A stretch of 64,000 nucleotides of DNA. Origin: Trichomonas vaginalis G3 (taxonomy: Eukaryota > Parabasalia > Trichomonadida > Trichomonadidae). The notes under the pieces are model-generated. The model searched no databases. It was not told the DNA's origin and saw nothing but the letters and a program-made list of their open reading frames with translations. Where the stretch lies: the NCBI RefSeq assembly GCF_026262505.1, contig NC_067207.1, forward strand, positions 29,852,082 to 29,916,081, read 5' to 3'. The translations under genes and the position numbers were made by a program. This document shows, piece after piece, positions 17,366-27,060 of the stretch (position 1 is its first letter; every line of letters begins with the position of its first letter).

Positions 17366-17532
17366 TGAAAACATATATAATTTGTGAAAAGTGAAACATT
17401 ATATAATGTTTTCGACCAAGAAGACTAACAATTTTCCGAATAAAAACTTCATTTATACTAAACATCTTCGGGGCTAGAAGGCACGAAGTGCCTGGAAGCC
17501 CCACTGCCTTTTTTTTTTTTTTTTTTTTTTTT
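17366..17532. repeat. Right terminal repeat of copy 1, hairpin and T-run
   Basis: The sequence from about 17366 to 17508 is the inverse of the left end of copy 2 (26124-26270), confirming it as a terminal inverted repeat. It contains a hairpin around GGCACGAAGTGCC with further GGGGC/GCCCC pairing, and ends CCCCACTGCC followed by a 24-base T-run. Host sequence starts at CTATT. The left end is outside the window, so the target duplication cannot be read. Confidence 0.9.
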
Positions 17533-18048
17533 CTATTAAAATACATTAACAATAAAGTTTTAGTTGCATTTGTGATTTCAACATTTGTCAATGAAAGCGA
17601 ATATTCACATTTTTATATTATTTTTTGTTTTTAATGGCTTATCTTTATCACCTTTGGTCAAAATTAAATAGAAACTTTTTTTGGGGGAGGAAGTTTTGTG
17701 AGGAATTCTCTCAAAACTGAGTAATGTGAATTGATGTTTAAAAATTAGATGGTAATCGAAGCATAAAGTATTTACCGTTTGATTTGGAATCTTATGAATA
17801 ATGAGAAAAATTTTTTATTTATTAATGAATTTTTGTTCATATATAATACTAAAGAATGTTTATGTTGTTAAAAAAACAGCGGCAAGACGGAAAATTAAAA
17901 AAAAAATATAATTTGTCCATAAATAATTACATGGTTAAGAACAGATATTATATACAAAACATTTATACAAAACAAACAAGAAATAAACATAAGTGTTCAG
18001 GGTATGAACCCAGAATAATTATTGAATCGGAAAAATCAAACCGCATAA
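17533..18048. other. Intergenic host DNA
   Basis: This is AT-rich flank of the Maverick right end. I see no supported gene. Open frames are short and carry long A or T runs. Confidence 0.6.
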
Positions 18049-18393
18049 TTACAGATTTTTGAGAAGATTATAAGATGCCTTGCTCAATTCAGAATCCTGC
18101 TGAGCAGCTTGGTATCGTATTTTAATTAATGGTTTAAATGTGGCGAGTGTTTCTTTAAAAATTTCTGGGTAGCTGTTATATATATAGCATAATAGTTGCG
18201 ATAATTTAAATTTCTGTAATTCGGTAATTTCTTTGTGGAGTATGACTTCGAATAAACCTGTAAATACTTTGACTTTGTCGTTTTGCCGGAGATTTTTTAA
18301 GATGTTGCGCACTTCAAACATGAATGTGTATGACCAAGTTCCACTGGAGCTTTGGCTTTCGTTTATGATTTGGTTCAAGAGTCTTCTAGACAT
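18049..18393 (-). CDS. Host small helical protein, unknown
   Basis: Start taken at MSRRLLNQIINESQSSSGTW because a TCATTT initiator-like motif lies 8 bases upstream. An in-frame ATG ten codons earlier lies beyond that motif. The 114-residue product is helical (FEVRNILKNLRQNDKVKVFT, KFKLSQLLCYIYNSYPEIFK, DSELSKASYNLLKNL), reminiscent of alpha-helical repeat proteins, and may be a complete small protein or the surviving end of a longer one. No family is recognised. Confidence 0.5.
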   Translation of the reverse strand: MSRRLLNQIINESQSSSGTWSYTFMFEVRNILKNLRQNDKVKVFTGLFEVILHKEITELQKFKLSQLLCYIYNSYPEIFKETLATFKPLIKIRYQAAQQDSELSKASYNLLKNL

Positions 18394-18400
18394 GAAAATT

Positions 18401-18406
18401 AAATGA
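18401..18406 (-). promoter_or_regulatory. Trichomonad initiator-like motif (TCATTT)
   Basis: On the minus strand CCTTCATTTAATTTTCATG places TCATTT 7 bases before the start codon of the 18049-18393 gene. The trichomonad Inr consensus is TCA followed by pyrimidine and T/A and lies very close to the ATG. Confidence 0.45.
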
Positions 18407-18423
18407 AGGATAATCGAATTCAA

Positions 18424-19773
18424 TAGAAGTGTATACTCAATAATTCTTTAATATTTTTATAGATGATAGTATACTGAGTAAAATATATTTGGACAAAAAC
18501 GTGTCCATCTCATTGAAATTTTTCTAAGAAGGAAAAGTAATTATAAACAAAATAGAAATTTGTATTGTATATTGTTTAATAAATTTACTTTGGAATCGCC
18601 AACTTGTCAGTAATCACATTGAATTATCCTATTCAATGAAATTTTTTGTGAGTGCTCTAGTTTTATTCGTATATTTCACTTCAAGAGAAATTGATACACA
18701 TATTATTGTGATCATTTTTATGAAATTTTATCACGAAATTTTAACTTTCAGAATTTTTCATTAAGAAAAAAACATCGAAAATAGAGTATAGAAATAAAAT
18801 GAAATACATATATCATATTATTTATAAATTGAATTATGTAAACAAAAATAATTTGGTCTCTCAAAATTTCCCTGAAAAATGTATTATTTCGGCATCTACT
18901 CAGGAATTTTGTTTATTGCTTAATTTAGCTAACTTAAAGAGCACGGAATTTATTGGAAAATATTAAAATTTTGATTCATAAAAAGGTGACCAAACTATTT
19001 TTTGAAAGTCCGCCATAACTTTAATGGTACTATTTCAGCGTGTACAATGAATACAAAAATTCTAAGAGTGCCACATAAAATAGTACTTTAGACTTGAGTT
19101 AATGCTACCAAGCAAATGTTAAAAAGGTGACTTTAGTGTTTTGATAATCAAAGATTAAAATCATTATTGTCTAAATCAATAATCATAACGACAGAAGTTA
19201 ATGTTTTTTCATAAGTGCTTTAAATCCACTTTTAAAAGTATACCTCAAAAATCAAAATATCAAAAAAAATTGGCCGATAGGTTTGGCTTTAATTTTTGTC
19301 TGCTTTTATGATTTGATATGGATGTTATAATTTTAAAAGTTGAGCCAAATTCACCAATAGATTTTTGAGATTTGCAAATACTCAATAATTTTCAGCGTGT
19401 TATCTTTTATTAAAAGAACTATTTGGTTTCAGTATCATATAAATTGATATTTACTTTCTATTTGAACCTTCATTTAGCTAATGATTTAGTAATACAGATT
19501 TCATCTAATCCTTATAAGAGAATTTTGAATTTGTTATAATAAAAAAACAAACAGATATAGCTTACACATCTATAATAAAGATACCTTTTATAGAAATCAG
19601 TATGAAATTTGTTTTTTGACACGTAAAGCTCTCATTATAACATGTTTGTCGATTTTTATATATTTTTCGCTTTCATTATCTATGATATTAAAAATTATGT
19701 CATCAGAATGTGAAATAATTAAACAAATGCCCTGCGGGAAGTATTTTATACTAGAATTTATAAAAAAAATCAC
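18424..19773. other. Intergenic host DNA
   Basis: More than 75 percent A+T by eye, with many homopolymer runs. No gene supported on either strand. Confidence 0.6.
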
Positions 19774-19848
19774 TGTACGTTTAGCCTACTGGTTATGTCG
19801 TGGGTTCAATGGCAATATGTTCAAATCAGTAAGCACCCAGTTTTTTTA
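19774..19848 (+). other. Degenerate tRNA-like sequence
   Basis: TTAGCCTACTGG (19781-19792) fits the tRNA A box. GGGTTCAATGGC (19802-19813) and TGTTCAAATC (19819-19828) resemble B boxes, and a T-run follows within 15 bases. The T-arm and acceptor stems do not pair well, so this is not a normal tRNA. It may be a decayed tRNA or a tRNA-derived repeat. Three similar pieces occur at 21022-21090, 56177-56218 and 59875-59955. Confidence 0.3.
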
Positions 19849-21021
19849 TTTTTTTATTTTTTTAACAAGGTGAATATAACTTTTGATCGAAATCAATGAG
19901 TTACATGAATTATCACTTATCTAACTACAATTAAATTGTGAAAATATACTATCCAATATTAGCGTTTAATAAAATCAAAGATTATTGACTTATATTTTGA
20001 AAGTAATCTAAGCAGAATTTAGATATCCAAATTCTAAATATCTTCATGCTTAGATGCTAGATAATATATTCTTATTGAAAAATTTATAATGTTATTATTT
20101 TCTTATTTGATATTTACTACACAGCAGAAAAGCATTTATATTGTAAATTAACAGATTATGATAATTATACTCGTTTTTATATGTTCTTAATGAAGAATAT
20201 CAAACGTATTTCTATGAGTTTTAAAAAATGAAAAGTTTTAATATGGCTAATATATTTATTATCATTAATAGAATAAAAAGTTTTTTTACCTTCGAGTTTT
20301 GATAAATTTCGAAAAAATTTAAGGAATGCTCTTTGAATTTCTTTACCTATAAGCATATTATCTGCCGTATTATTTTTCGCTAATTGTAGAATTTTATTTA
20401 ATTTTAATAATTAACCTAAGCTTATTGAGAGATCACATTGTATATTTGATACGTAGTACATATGCTAAATCTGTGAATTAGATTGTAAGATATTGAACAA
20501 ACGTTCTTAAACATTTTAGATTTTAGGGAATTACTGAATTAAACTATATTTCTTATATGATATCTTCATGTTTGGATGCTTTGGGTATAATTTATTGGGC
20601 TTTTTCTATCCAAATGTTTGGCAATGGTAACCCAATTTCTAACAAATTTATGATGGAAAAATTTATGACTTTTATGGAGCCGAAAAAAAAGCATAGAATG
20701 AATAAGACTATTAAAGATAAGCTGTAATTTGATTGTGAATTTTAAGAAAAGAATTTGGATTAAAATTTGAAATTCTTTTTTTTTGAAAATTAGCGATGAT
20801 ATGCTTAAGCTAAAATTACTAGAAGCGGTGTGATATAATTTATATAAAACAAAATACAGCTTGATTTATAGAGTAATTTATGCTTTACATGTATTTTAAA
20901 TAAATTTTATTGAATTCAAATATTCAATAGTTTTTTATGCTAGATTAGTTGTATTTATTTAAATATATTATATTGGCAACCTTTCTTTACCCTGTCCTAA
21001 TAACGCATTTTGTAAAAAATA
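19849..21021. other. Intergenic host DNA
   Basis: AT-rich, with no gene or repeat that I can support. Confidence 0.6.
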
Positions 21022-21090
21022 TAGTGCATCAGTTTCGAACTAGCGTCCCGGTACCAATAGTAAGGGTAATAACCATTCGACCATTTGCCA
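21022..21090 (-). other. Degenerate tRNA-like sequence
   Basis: Read on the minus strand, a GGCAAATGGTCGAATGGTTA A-box-like stretch is followed about 40 bases later by AGTTCGAAACT (B-box-like) and then a T-run. The spacing is close to that of a tRNA, but the anticodon arm does not pair. Probably a tRNA relic or tRNA-derived repeat. Confidence 0.35.
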
Positions 21091-21812
21091 CGTAAAAGCA
21101 TCGCCAGATTTTTTTGTATTTAATCACTCCCAAAACACTGTTTTGGCTTATTGGAAGCATATCAGACATAATCGCCATAATCAAAAAATCTAAATACCCA
21201 ATAAGTAATAAATTTGTCGATATAGATTTTCCATAAAATTAGTTTTTAGTCTGATCTTAAAATAAATTTAATTTTTTATAAAAAAAATCACATTTAAAAG
21301 TACCTTTTTAGTAGCTCGAAATCCTGTTGGTGGATTTCGGGCGTACTTCAAAATTAGCTTTTCTTCTACATATGCAAGCTATATTTTAAATATGGGGCAA
21401 ATCGGATCGGCGAAAGGAGTTTAGTTACCTTTATTCATAAAAATTTTCTGTTTCATTTTTTATACAAAATCAATAACATTAAATGATAACTTATAAAAAA
21501 TCGAAATGCGCCCAATAAAGTCATTATATAGAATGAAAAAAAAAAAATTATGGAAAAAATCTTGATAAGTATTTGGATTTTCGATTAGCATATTAACTAA
21601 GATCTGCACAGCACATTCAAACAATTGTTCTTTATTTCAATATCCTTATCCATCAATCTCAGAATTGATATCAGAGTTTTTTTGAGGCAGTATCACATTA
21701 AATCATAAAATAAAAGCATATCGGGATGTAAATGCGGAAACGCTTAGATAATATAATACTCACAAATAAATTTTAGCAAAAAAAAAACAAAATTGCATGC
21801 ATCGGAATTGGT
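21091..21812. other. Intergenic host DNA
   Basis: No supported gene. Forms the 3' flank of the EB1-family gene. Confidence 0.6.
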
Positions 21813-22577
21813 TCAATTTTCATCTGGTTGAATAAACTCTCCATCTGCATCTAATCGATAAAGTAATTCAAGTATCTGTTTGGTTGATTCATTTTGATTT
21901 TCATTACAATATATTTCTATGTCTCTTAACTTTTCCCAGTAAAATTGGCGCTCTTTGGTTGTAGCCATTAACTCATTCTCCAATCGAGTAACGGATTTTT
22001 CTAGTTTTCGAACTTTCTTTTCAGAATCCGATTCAGATAAAGATTGTTGAGCACTTTGATTAGAATCTAATGTTTTTCTTCTATGAATTGTTGGAGATGA
22101 AATAGTTCTTTCAGACTTTCTTCTAGATAAAACAGGTACACCACTATTCCTTGTCACATTTGGTTCTTTGCAATTAAAATTTTTTCTTCTTTCATATGGA
22201 TCATAATTATCCACACATCCATAAATTGAACAATAATTATAAAGCCATTGCATCATTTCAAGAGTAGCTGAAGCCTTTTTTCGAACTAATTCGTTAATAT
22301 TTAAGTTCTTTTGTATTTTGTTTTCGTTGAATGATTCTTGTAAAATTATAAAGTTGTTGACAATGTCGCTTTCATATACTGGATCATAATTAACTTTTCC
22401 CAATGCAATTGAGTCAGGATATATTGCATCCATTATTTGGCAAAAGGCGGCACCATTCGAACAATCTTCAATTTTGTGATAATTAACTCCGCAAATTGAG
22501 TTCACCCATGCTAGCAATTCATTTTTTCCGACTGCGCAATTCTTTGGTATCTTGCCGAGCTGTTCAATGTTAGTCAT
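21813..22577 (-). CDS. EB1/RP family microtubule plus-end binding protein
   Basis: This 254-residue protein has an N-terminal calponin-homology domain (about residues 17-125). It contains ELLAWVNSICGVNYHKIEDC, SNGAAFCQIMDAIYPDSIAL and MMQWLYNYCSIYGCVDNYDP, aligning with the EB1 pattern of LAW-N, GAA-CQ-MD--P-SI and DYDP. A Ser/Arg-rich linker (LSRRKSERTISSPTIHRRKT) precedes the EB homology coiled coil (about 185-235) with its signature FYWEKLRDIEIYCNE. EB1 proteins track growing microtubule ends and recruit partners. Length matches the family. Trichomonads need many microtubules for flagella, axostyle and spindle. A TCATTTTTA initiator lies about 14 bases before the ATG. Confidence 0.95.
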   Translation of the reverse strand: MTNIEQLGKIPKNCAVGKNELLAWVNSICGVNYHKIEDCSNGAAFCQIMDAIYPDSIALGKVNYDPVYESDIVNNFIILQESFNENKIQKNLNINELVRKKASATLEMMQWLYNYCSIYGCVDNYDPYERRKNFNCKEPNVTRNSGVPVLSRRKSERTISSPTIHRRKTLDSNQSAQQSLSESDSEKKVRKLEKSVTRLENELMATTKERQFYWEKLRDIEIYCNENQNESTKQILELLYRLDADGEFIQPDEN

Positions 22578-22590
22578 TAGGTGTGAAATT

Positions 22591-22599
22591 TAAAAATGA
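22591..22599 (-). promoter_or_regulatory. Trichomonad initiator (TCATTTTTA)
   Basis: The minus strand reads TCATTTTTA 14 bases before the EB1-family start codon, a good match to the trichomonad Inr core (TCA, pyrimidine, T/A). It supports the chosen start. Confidence 0.6.
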
Positions 22600-23209
22600 A
22601 ATTTATTCCTAGCAAAATCAATTTATTTTCAAAATTTTAATATGTTTCGATATAATATTATGTGTTCTATTTTATGGTTTCAACTTTTCAATGGTGTAAA
22701 TTCTTTCGCATTAAATTCTGATTTAATTATGGAATTTTGTTTAACGCCAGTTCTAGAATATCGAGTCGTTTTAAACGGTTTTCATTTTCTTCTCAATTTT
22801 AGAATAACTTGCGAAATTCAATTAAAGTTTAAAACACAATATGTTTTTGTTTTTGCGTTGAATGGTATCAAAAATAAATAGAATTTGAAGAAATATGAAA
22901 TTACTCAAAATCAAATATAAAGATTTATTCACAATAAATGATTGGATTGTTAGATACTGATTCTATGAATGCTATTGCCTTTAATTATGCATCTTAAACT
23001 ATTATATTTATTGAAATTAATAAAGCTAAGCTAATAAATAATGTGGCAATAAGAGGCGTTCTAATATTCTTAATCTCAAACTTGGAAAATAAAAGTAATA
23101 ACTGCAATGACTCCATAATATATGAATCAAAATTAACAATCATATTTAAAAGATACAATCTATTTATTAAATACAAACAAACTTGTGTAATATCATACGC
23201 ATAGTTGGA
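22600..23209. other. Intergenic host DNA
   Basis: Contains a 49-codon minus-strand frame (22994-23143) with a hydrophobic end (PLIATLFISLALLISINIIV) that could be a tail-anchored peptide, but without a clear initiator I do not call it. A 79-codon plus-strand frame at 22642-22881 also lacks support. Confidence 0.5.
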
Positions 23210-23929
23210 TTAATTCTGAGGCTCAATTAATTCTGTTATTATTTTTTCCCTTGATGGATTCAAATTAAATATGGAAAGTAATGATGTTTGTTGTCCGCGC
23301 AAAACTCCCAAAGAGTCATGGCTTTTCATGGAAAATGAAATTCGGACTGGATGAATTGCGGAAAATGTTTGATCATCAGTAAATATGAACGGAATCGTTG
23401 ACTGATATGGGAATTTGTACTTATCAGCAGTAGGTTCGAATTGAGTCAAATTAGTGTCTTGAATTGACAGCCTAGGTACTTTTAATTTCGGAGATTTAGT
23501 ATTAACTAACTTTTGCCTCTCTTGAGCACATTGTTCAAAAACTAATTCGCGAGAAAAGTTTTGATGATTCAATAATTGAAGAATTGAATTGCAATCATCG
23601 GATTCTCCAAGAGAAAAATAGGTCCAATCTTTGAATTTTTCTGGTTTTTGATCGATTTTAATCTCCTCTATACCTGAATTTTTTAAATTTTGTTTAATTT
23701 TTTGAATTGGGAAACAAATTATCTTGCTGAATTTCCTAAAATTGATTAGCAATGTCGTTTTCTCAATAAAAATTCCTAATTTGAATAAGTCATAAATAGG
23801 CGCATCAGATAAGCGAAGAATTAAGAGAAGAATTTGCTTTATTCGGTCGGCAATGTTGGCTTTAGAATAATCTCCAGCGTCAAGTCTATTCTGCTGAAGC
23901 ATTTTCTCTCTAACTTTGTTAGCTAACAT
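23210..23929 (-). CDS. Host unknown protein, possibly initiator-binding-like
   Basis: This 239-residue protein starts MLANKVREKMLQQNRLDAGD. Residues about 30-95 (ADRIKQILLLILRLSDAPIY, then FKLGIFIEKTTLLINFRKFS) have the pattern of the helix-turn-helix region in trichomonad proteins related to the initiator-binding protein IBP39: hydrophobic helix, LG-F, then INF-KFSK-I and a final recognition-type helix. The rest is polar (LSIQDTNLTQFEPTADKYKF). The family link is weak, from memory of that protein group, so treat it as unknown with a possible DNA-binding N-terminus. Confidence 0.5.
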   Translation of the reverse strand: MLANKVREKMLQQNRLDAGDYSKANIADRIKQILLLILRLSDAPIYDLFKLGIFIEKTTLLINFRKFSKIICFPIQKIKQNLKNSGIEEIKIDQKPEKFKDWTYFSLGESDDCNSILQLLNHQNFSRELVFEQCAQERQKLVNTKSPKLKVPRLSIQDTNLTQFEPTADKYKFPYQSTIPFIFTDDQTFSAIHPVRISFSMKSHDSLGVLRGQQTSLLSIFNLNPSREKIITELIEPQN

Positions 23930-24688
23930 TTATTTTACAACTTTTTTTACTTTTTTTTCTAAAAAATATGATCTGGATTTCATTTGTTCTGTAAGCAGTA
24001 AATCATTCCTCCTGCAAGCAGAGAATGTATTCTTTTAAATTTCGGCTTATAACAGTCCATGAGTCCTTAGCCTTTGTTTGTTCTGAATATTTGAAATATT
24101 TACATTTCCATAATACACTAAAAACGGTTATTATGTCAGATCAATCTTTTCAAATTGGATTATGTAGAACAAAATCATATCTAGGGCTGATGAGTTTTTC
24201 GAATTTTGTTCTTTCAAAATTCTTTGGGTGGTTGCAATTATAATCGTCAATGGCGAATTCTTTGATTAAACTCATTTTCAATATATTGACAAATAAATTT
24301 TTGATAAAAACTGACTTTTAGATCTATTTCTAATATAGAAATACATTTGTTGTCTTTGTGAAGACCTCTTGTGGTAGCGATTAATCTGATTGCAACTTTT
24401 TGAGAGTTTCAAGAAGTTCTCATGTCTTTATTACAGCAAAAAGAAAATATCAAAATTAAATAAATGTATATGACATCTCTACATATTATAATTTGTTGTT
24501 GATATAATTCTAGAATTAAAACAGACATTTAAAATCATGGATTTCGACCATCTGTCCGAACGGAGATTCATTTCTCCAAATCCGAAATAATCATATTACA
24601 ATTTATATTCTCTAGGTGTTATGAAGATATGATTATACTAAAGAAAAAAAATGTATTGAAGGGGATTGACACTTTTGAGATAAAATTA
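23930..24688. other. Intergenic host DNA
   Basis: A 72-codon plus-strand frame at 24025-24243 shows no recognisable features. No supported gene. Confidence 0.5.
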
Positions 24689-25071
24689 AGGGATCACCGC
24701 TTTAGTTTACAACTATTCAATTTTCGACACTTCGAGGTCTATTTTCTTTTGATAGAATAGATATCATTCTGCATAAGCATGACCATAACATGTCCATACA
24801 ATTGTCTACCTATTTGTCGTTTCAGATATCAAAAAGAAGAGATTTGATCAAAACCTTAAACATTGGAGTTTTCACTGAGCGCGTGACAAATTTGCCAAGT
24901 GTCACTTTTCAATAACCTTAAATTACGCTTTTCTAATTTTTTAAAAAAATAACCTTAAATTATATTTGAAGAAATTATGTCTATGATATATGTTTTATGC
25001 TAGAATCTTGGAGTTTTCATGCACTACACAAGAGCTCCAAGGTTCCAAGAGTGAATGCTCAATAGCAATTA

Positions 25072-25147
25072 TAGAGATGTACCTTTTCAAAATGACTTTT
25101 ACTGATTAAATTTAATCAATAGAAGACATTTTGAAAAGGTACCTCTA
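25072..25147. repeat. Long imperfect hairpin
   Basis: Arms TAGAGATGTACCTTTTCAAA (left) and TTTTGAAAAGGTACCTCTA (right) pair almost completely. The pairing continues inward through GATTAAA/TTTAATC, giving arms of about 36 bases with almost no loop. Confidence 0.85.
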
Positions 25148-25240
25148 CAATTAGATATACAAGAGATTCAAAGCTTCATTTCAGATAGATTTGAAACTTT
25201 GAAACTCTTGGTAGATTTTGAGTGAATGCTGACAATCATC

Positions 25241-25275
25241 TTTGAGAAAGTTTTCTTTAAGAAAACCTTCTCAAA
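25241..25275. repeat. Hairpin
   Basis: TTTGAGAA-GTTTTC and GAAAAC-TTCTCAAA form a 14-bp stem with one mismatch and a five-base loop, just before the 120-bp satellite. Confidence 0.75.
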
Positions 25276-25280
25276 GAGGT

Positions 25281-25945
25281 TTCTCAGGAGCCCTGAGGCT
25301 CCCTTTCGTAATGATTGGGAGCCTTGGGGCTCCTGAGACAAAGAATGGCTTCGCCGAATCTTTGATCAGCAGAGGCCAAATGAAAAGGCCTCTGCTGATG
25401 GATTCTCAGGAGCCCTGAGGCTCCCTTTCGTAATGATTGGGAGCCTTGGGCTCCTGAGACGAAGAATGGCTTCGCCGAATCTTTGATCAGCAGAGGCCAA
25501 ATGAAAAGGCCTCTGCTGATGGATTCTCAGGAGCCTGAGGCTCCCTTTCGTAATGATTGGGAGCCTTGGGCTCCTGAGACGAAGAATGGCTTCGCCGAAT
25601 CTTTGATCAGCAGAGGCCAAATGAAAAGGCCTCTGCTGATGGATTCTCAGGAGCCCTGAGGCTCCCTTTCGTAATGATTGGAGCCTTGGGCTCCTGAGAC
25701 GAAGAATGGCTTCGCCGAATCTTTGATCAGCAGAGGCCAAATGAAAAGGCCTCTGCTGATGGATTCTCAGGAGCCCTGAGGCTCCCTTTCGTAATGATTG
25801 GGAGCCTTGGGCTCCTGAGACGAAGAATGGCTTCGCCGAATCTTGATCAGCAGAGGCCAAATGAAAAGGCCTCTGCTGAGGATTCTCAGGAGCCCTGAGG
25901 CTCCCTTTCGTAATGATTGGGAGCCTTGGGGCTCCTGCAGCAGAG
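25281..25945. repeat. 120-bp GC-rich satellite of stacked hairpins
   Basis: Six units with CTCAGGAGC at 25283, 25405, 25526, 25646, 25766 and 25885 (spacing 119-122). Each unit carries two strong inverted repeats. In one, ATCAGCAGAGGCC pairs perfectly over 13 bp with GGCCTCTGCTGAT around a 9-base loop. In the other, CAGGAGCC...GGCTCCC pairs with GGGAGCC...GGCTCCTG. A small GGCTTCGCC hairpin lies between. The unit is far richer in G+C than the host. An open minus-strand frame crosses it, but coding is not supported. Confidence 0.95.
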
Positions 25946-26078
25946 TATCGCTCCGCTCCATTAATTTTTTTTAAAAAAAGTGCCGTGTGGCAAATTTGTC
26001 CTGTTCCCGTTTTCACTGAGAGCCCGTTGATCAAGATTTCTCAAAATTGGTCCATCCGATGTTCATTTTTTATTGAAA

Positions 26079-26080
<2 letters not shown>

Positions 26081-26125
<45 letters not shown>

Positions 26126-26330
26126 TAGTGGGGCTTCCAGGCACTTCGTGCCTTCTAGCCCTGAAGATGTTTAGTATAAATGAAGTTTTTATTCGGAAAA
26201 TTGTTAGTCTTCTTGGTCGAAAACATTATATAATGTTTCACTTTTCACAAATTATATATGTTTTCATGTTTTGTCAAGACTTCTTCGTAAATGTTTTGTC
26301 AAGACTTCTTCGTAAAATCAGACAAAAATA
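26081..26330. repeat. Left terminal repeat of copy 2 with A-run
   Basis: A 44-base A-run precedes GGTAGTGGGGCTTCC, a GGCACTTCGTGCC hairpin and about 150 further bases that are the inverse of the right end of copy 1 (17366-17508). Against its own right end (50509-50559) only about 50 bp match. The 25-bp subterminal repeat begins at about 26268. Confidence 0.92.
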
Positions 26331-27060
26331 ATGTTTAGGGTAGAAGGTTAGATATAACCTCTTTTCTAACCTCTTTTCTACCCTCTTGAATTTGTCAAGA
26401 TTTCTTCGTAAATGTTTTGTCAAGACTTCTTCGTAAAGACTTTGTCAAGACTTCTTCGTAAAGACTTTGTTGAGATTTCTTCATGAAATTTACACCAAAA
26501 AAATGTTTAGGGTAGAAGGTTAGATATAACCTCTTTTCTAACCTCTTTTCTACCCTCTGAATTTTCATGAAATTTACACCAAAAATAATGTTTAGGGTAG
26601 AAGGTTAGATATAACCTCTTTTCTAACCTCTTTTCTACCCTCTTGAATTTTCATGAAATTTACACCAAAATATATTTTAGGTGAAGAGAGTGAGATATAA
26701 CCTGTTTTTTCACCTAATTTTTCACCTCTTGAATTTTCATGAAATTTACACCAAAAATATACTACTAGGTCATTTACGAAGAAATCTCAACAAAGTCTTT
26801 ACGAAGAAATCTCAACAAAACATAGACAAGAAAGTTCATTGAGAAATTAGATGAAGAAGTCTTAACAAAGTCTTTACGAAGAAATTCATGAAAATTCAAG
26901 AGGGTAGAAAAGAGGTTAGAAAAGAGGGTAGACCTACCCTTCTACCCTAAAATGTATTTTTGGGTCATTTACACTCATTTACGAAGAAATCTCAACAAAG
27001 TCTTTACGAAGAAGTCACAATAAAACATCTGTCAAAAACCGCTTTTTAACTTCACTTAAA
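26331..27060. repeat. Left subterminal repeat field
   Basis: At least five GGGTAGAAGGTTAGATATAA palindrome blocks occur (about 26338, 26511, 26592, a GGTGAAGAGAGTGAG variant at 26681, and the inverted form at 26899-26952). They are mixed with variants of the 25-bp ACGAAGAAGTCTTGAC repeat and CATGAAATTTACACC spacers. No gene. This may act in replication or in control of the left gene block. Confidence 0.85.

Larger units (their letters stand above)
1..17532 (+). mobile_element. Maverick/Polinton copy 1, right-hand part
   Basis: This is the right-hand 17.5 kb of a Maverick (Polinton), a large self-synthesising, virus-like DNA element. It enters from beyond the window inside the major capsid gene and ends with a terminal hairpin and a T-run. 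Family assignment rests on the capsid tail, packaging ATPase, integrase and gene-by-gene match with the complete copy at 26081-50596. Shared stretches differ by only a few percent by eye, so the insertion is young. It is broken, with around ten breaks in the visible part, although several genes (integrase, methyltransferase, two KilA-N genes) look whole. Its accessory zone (5466-10258) differs from copy 2. Confidence 0.95.

Noticed and set aside
17292-17591. 99-codon minus-strand frame at the right end of copy 1
   Set aside because: It consists of the 25-bp repeat, the terminal hairpin and the T-run.
19616-19873. 85-codon plus-strand frame with hydrophobic N-terminus
   Set aside because: It runs through the tRNA-like piece and a poly-T stretch, and shows no initiator.
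22642-22881. 79-codon frame divergent from EB1
   Set aside because: Low-complexity Phe/Leu/Asn composition typical of random AT-rich frames.
22994-23176. Possible tail-anchored small membrane protein
   Set aside because: The hydrophobic end is suggestive, but the start is uncertain, there is no initiator and such frames are common in AT-rich DNA.
25366-26034. 222-codon minus-strand open frame over the 120-bp satellite
   Set aside because: It follows the tandem repeat, starts and ends in it, and changes frame with unit length. The sequence is better explained by hairpin structure.
26081-26123. Poly-A as a retrotransposon tail
   Set aside because: It is mirrored by a T-run at the other end outside inverted repeats of a Maverick, and no retroelement sequence is near.
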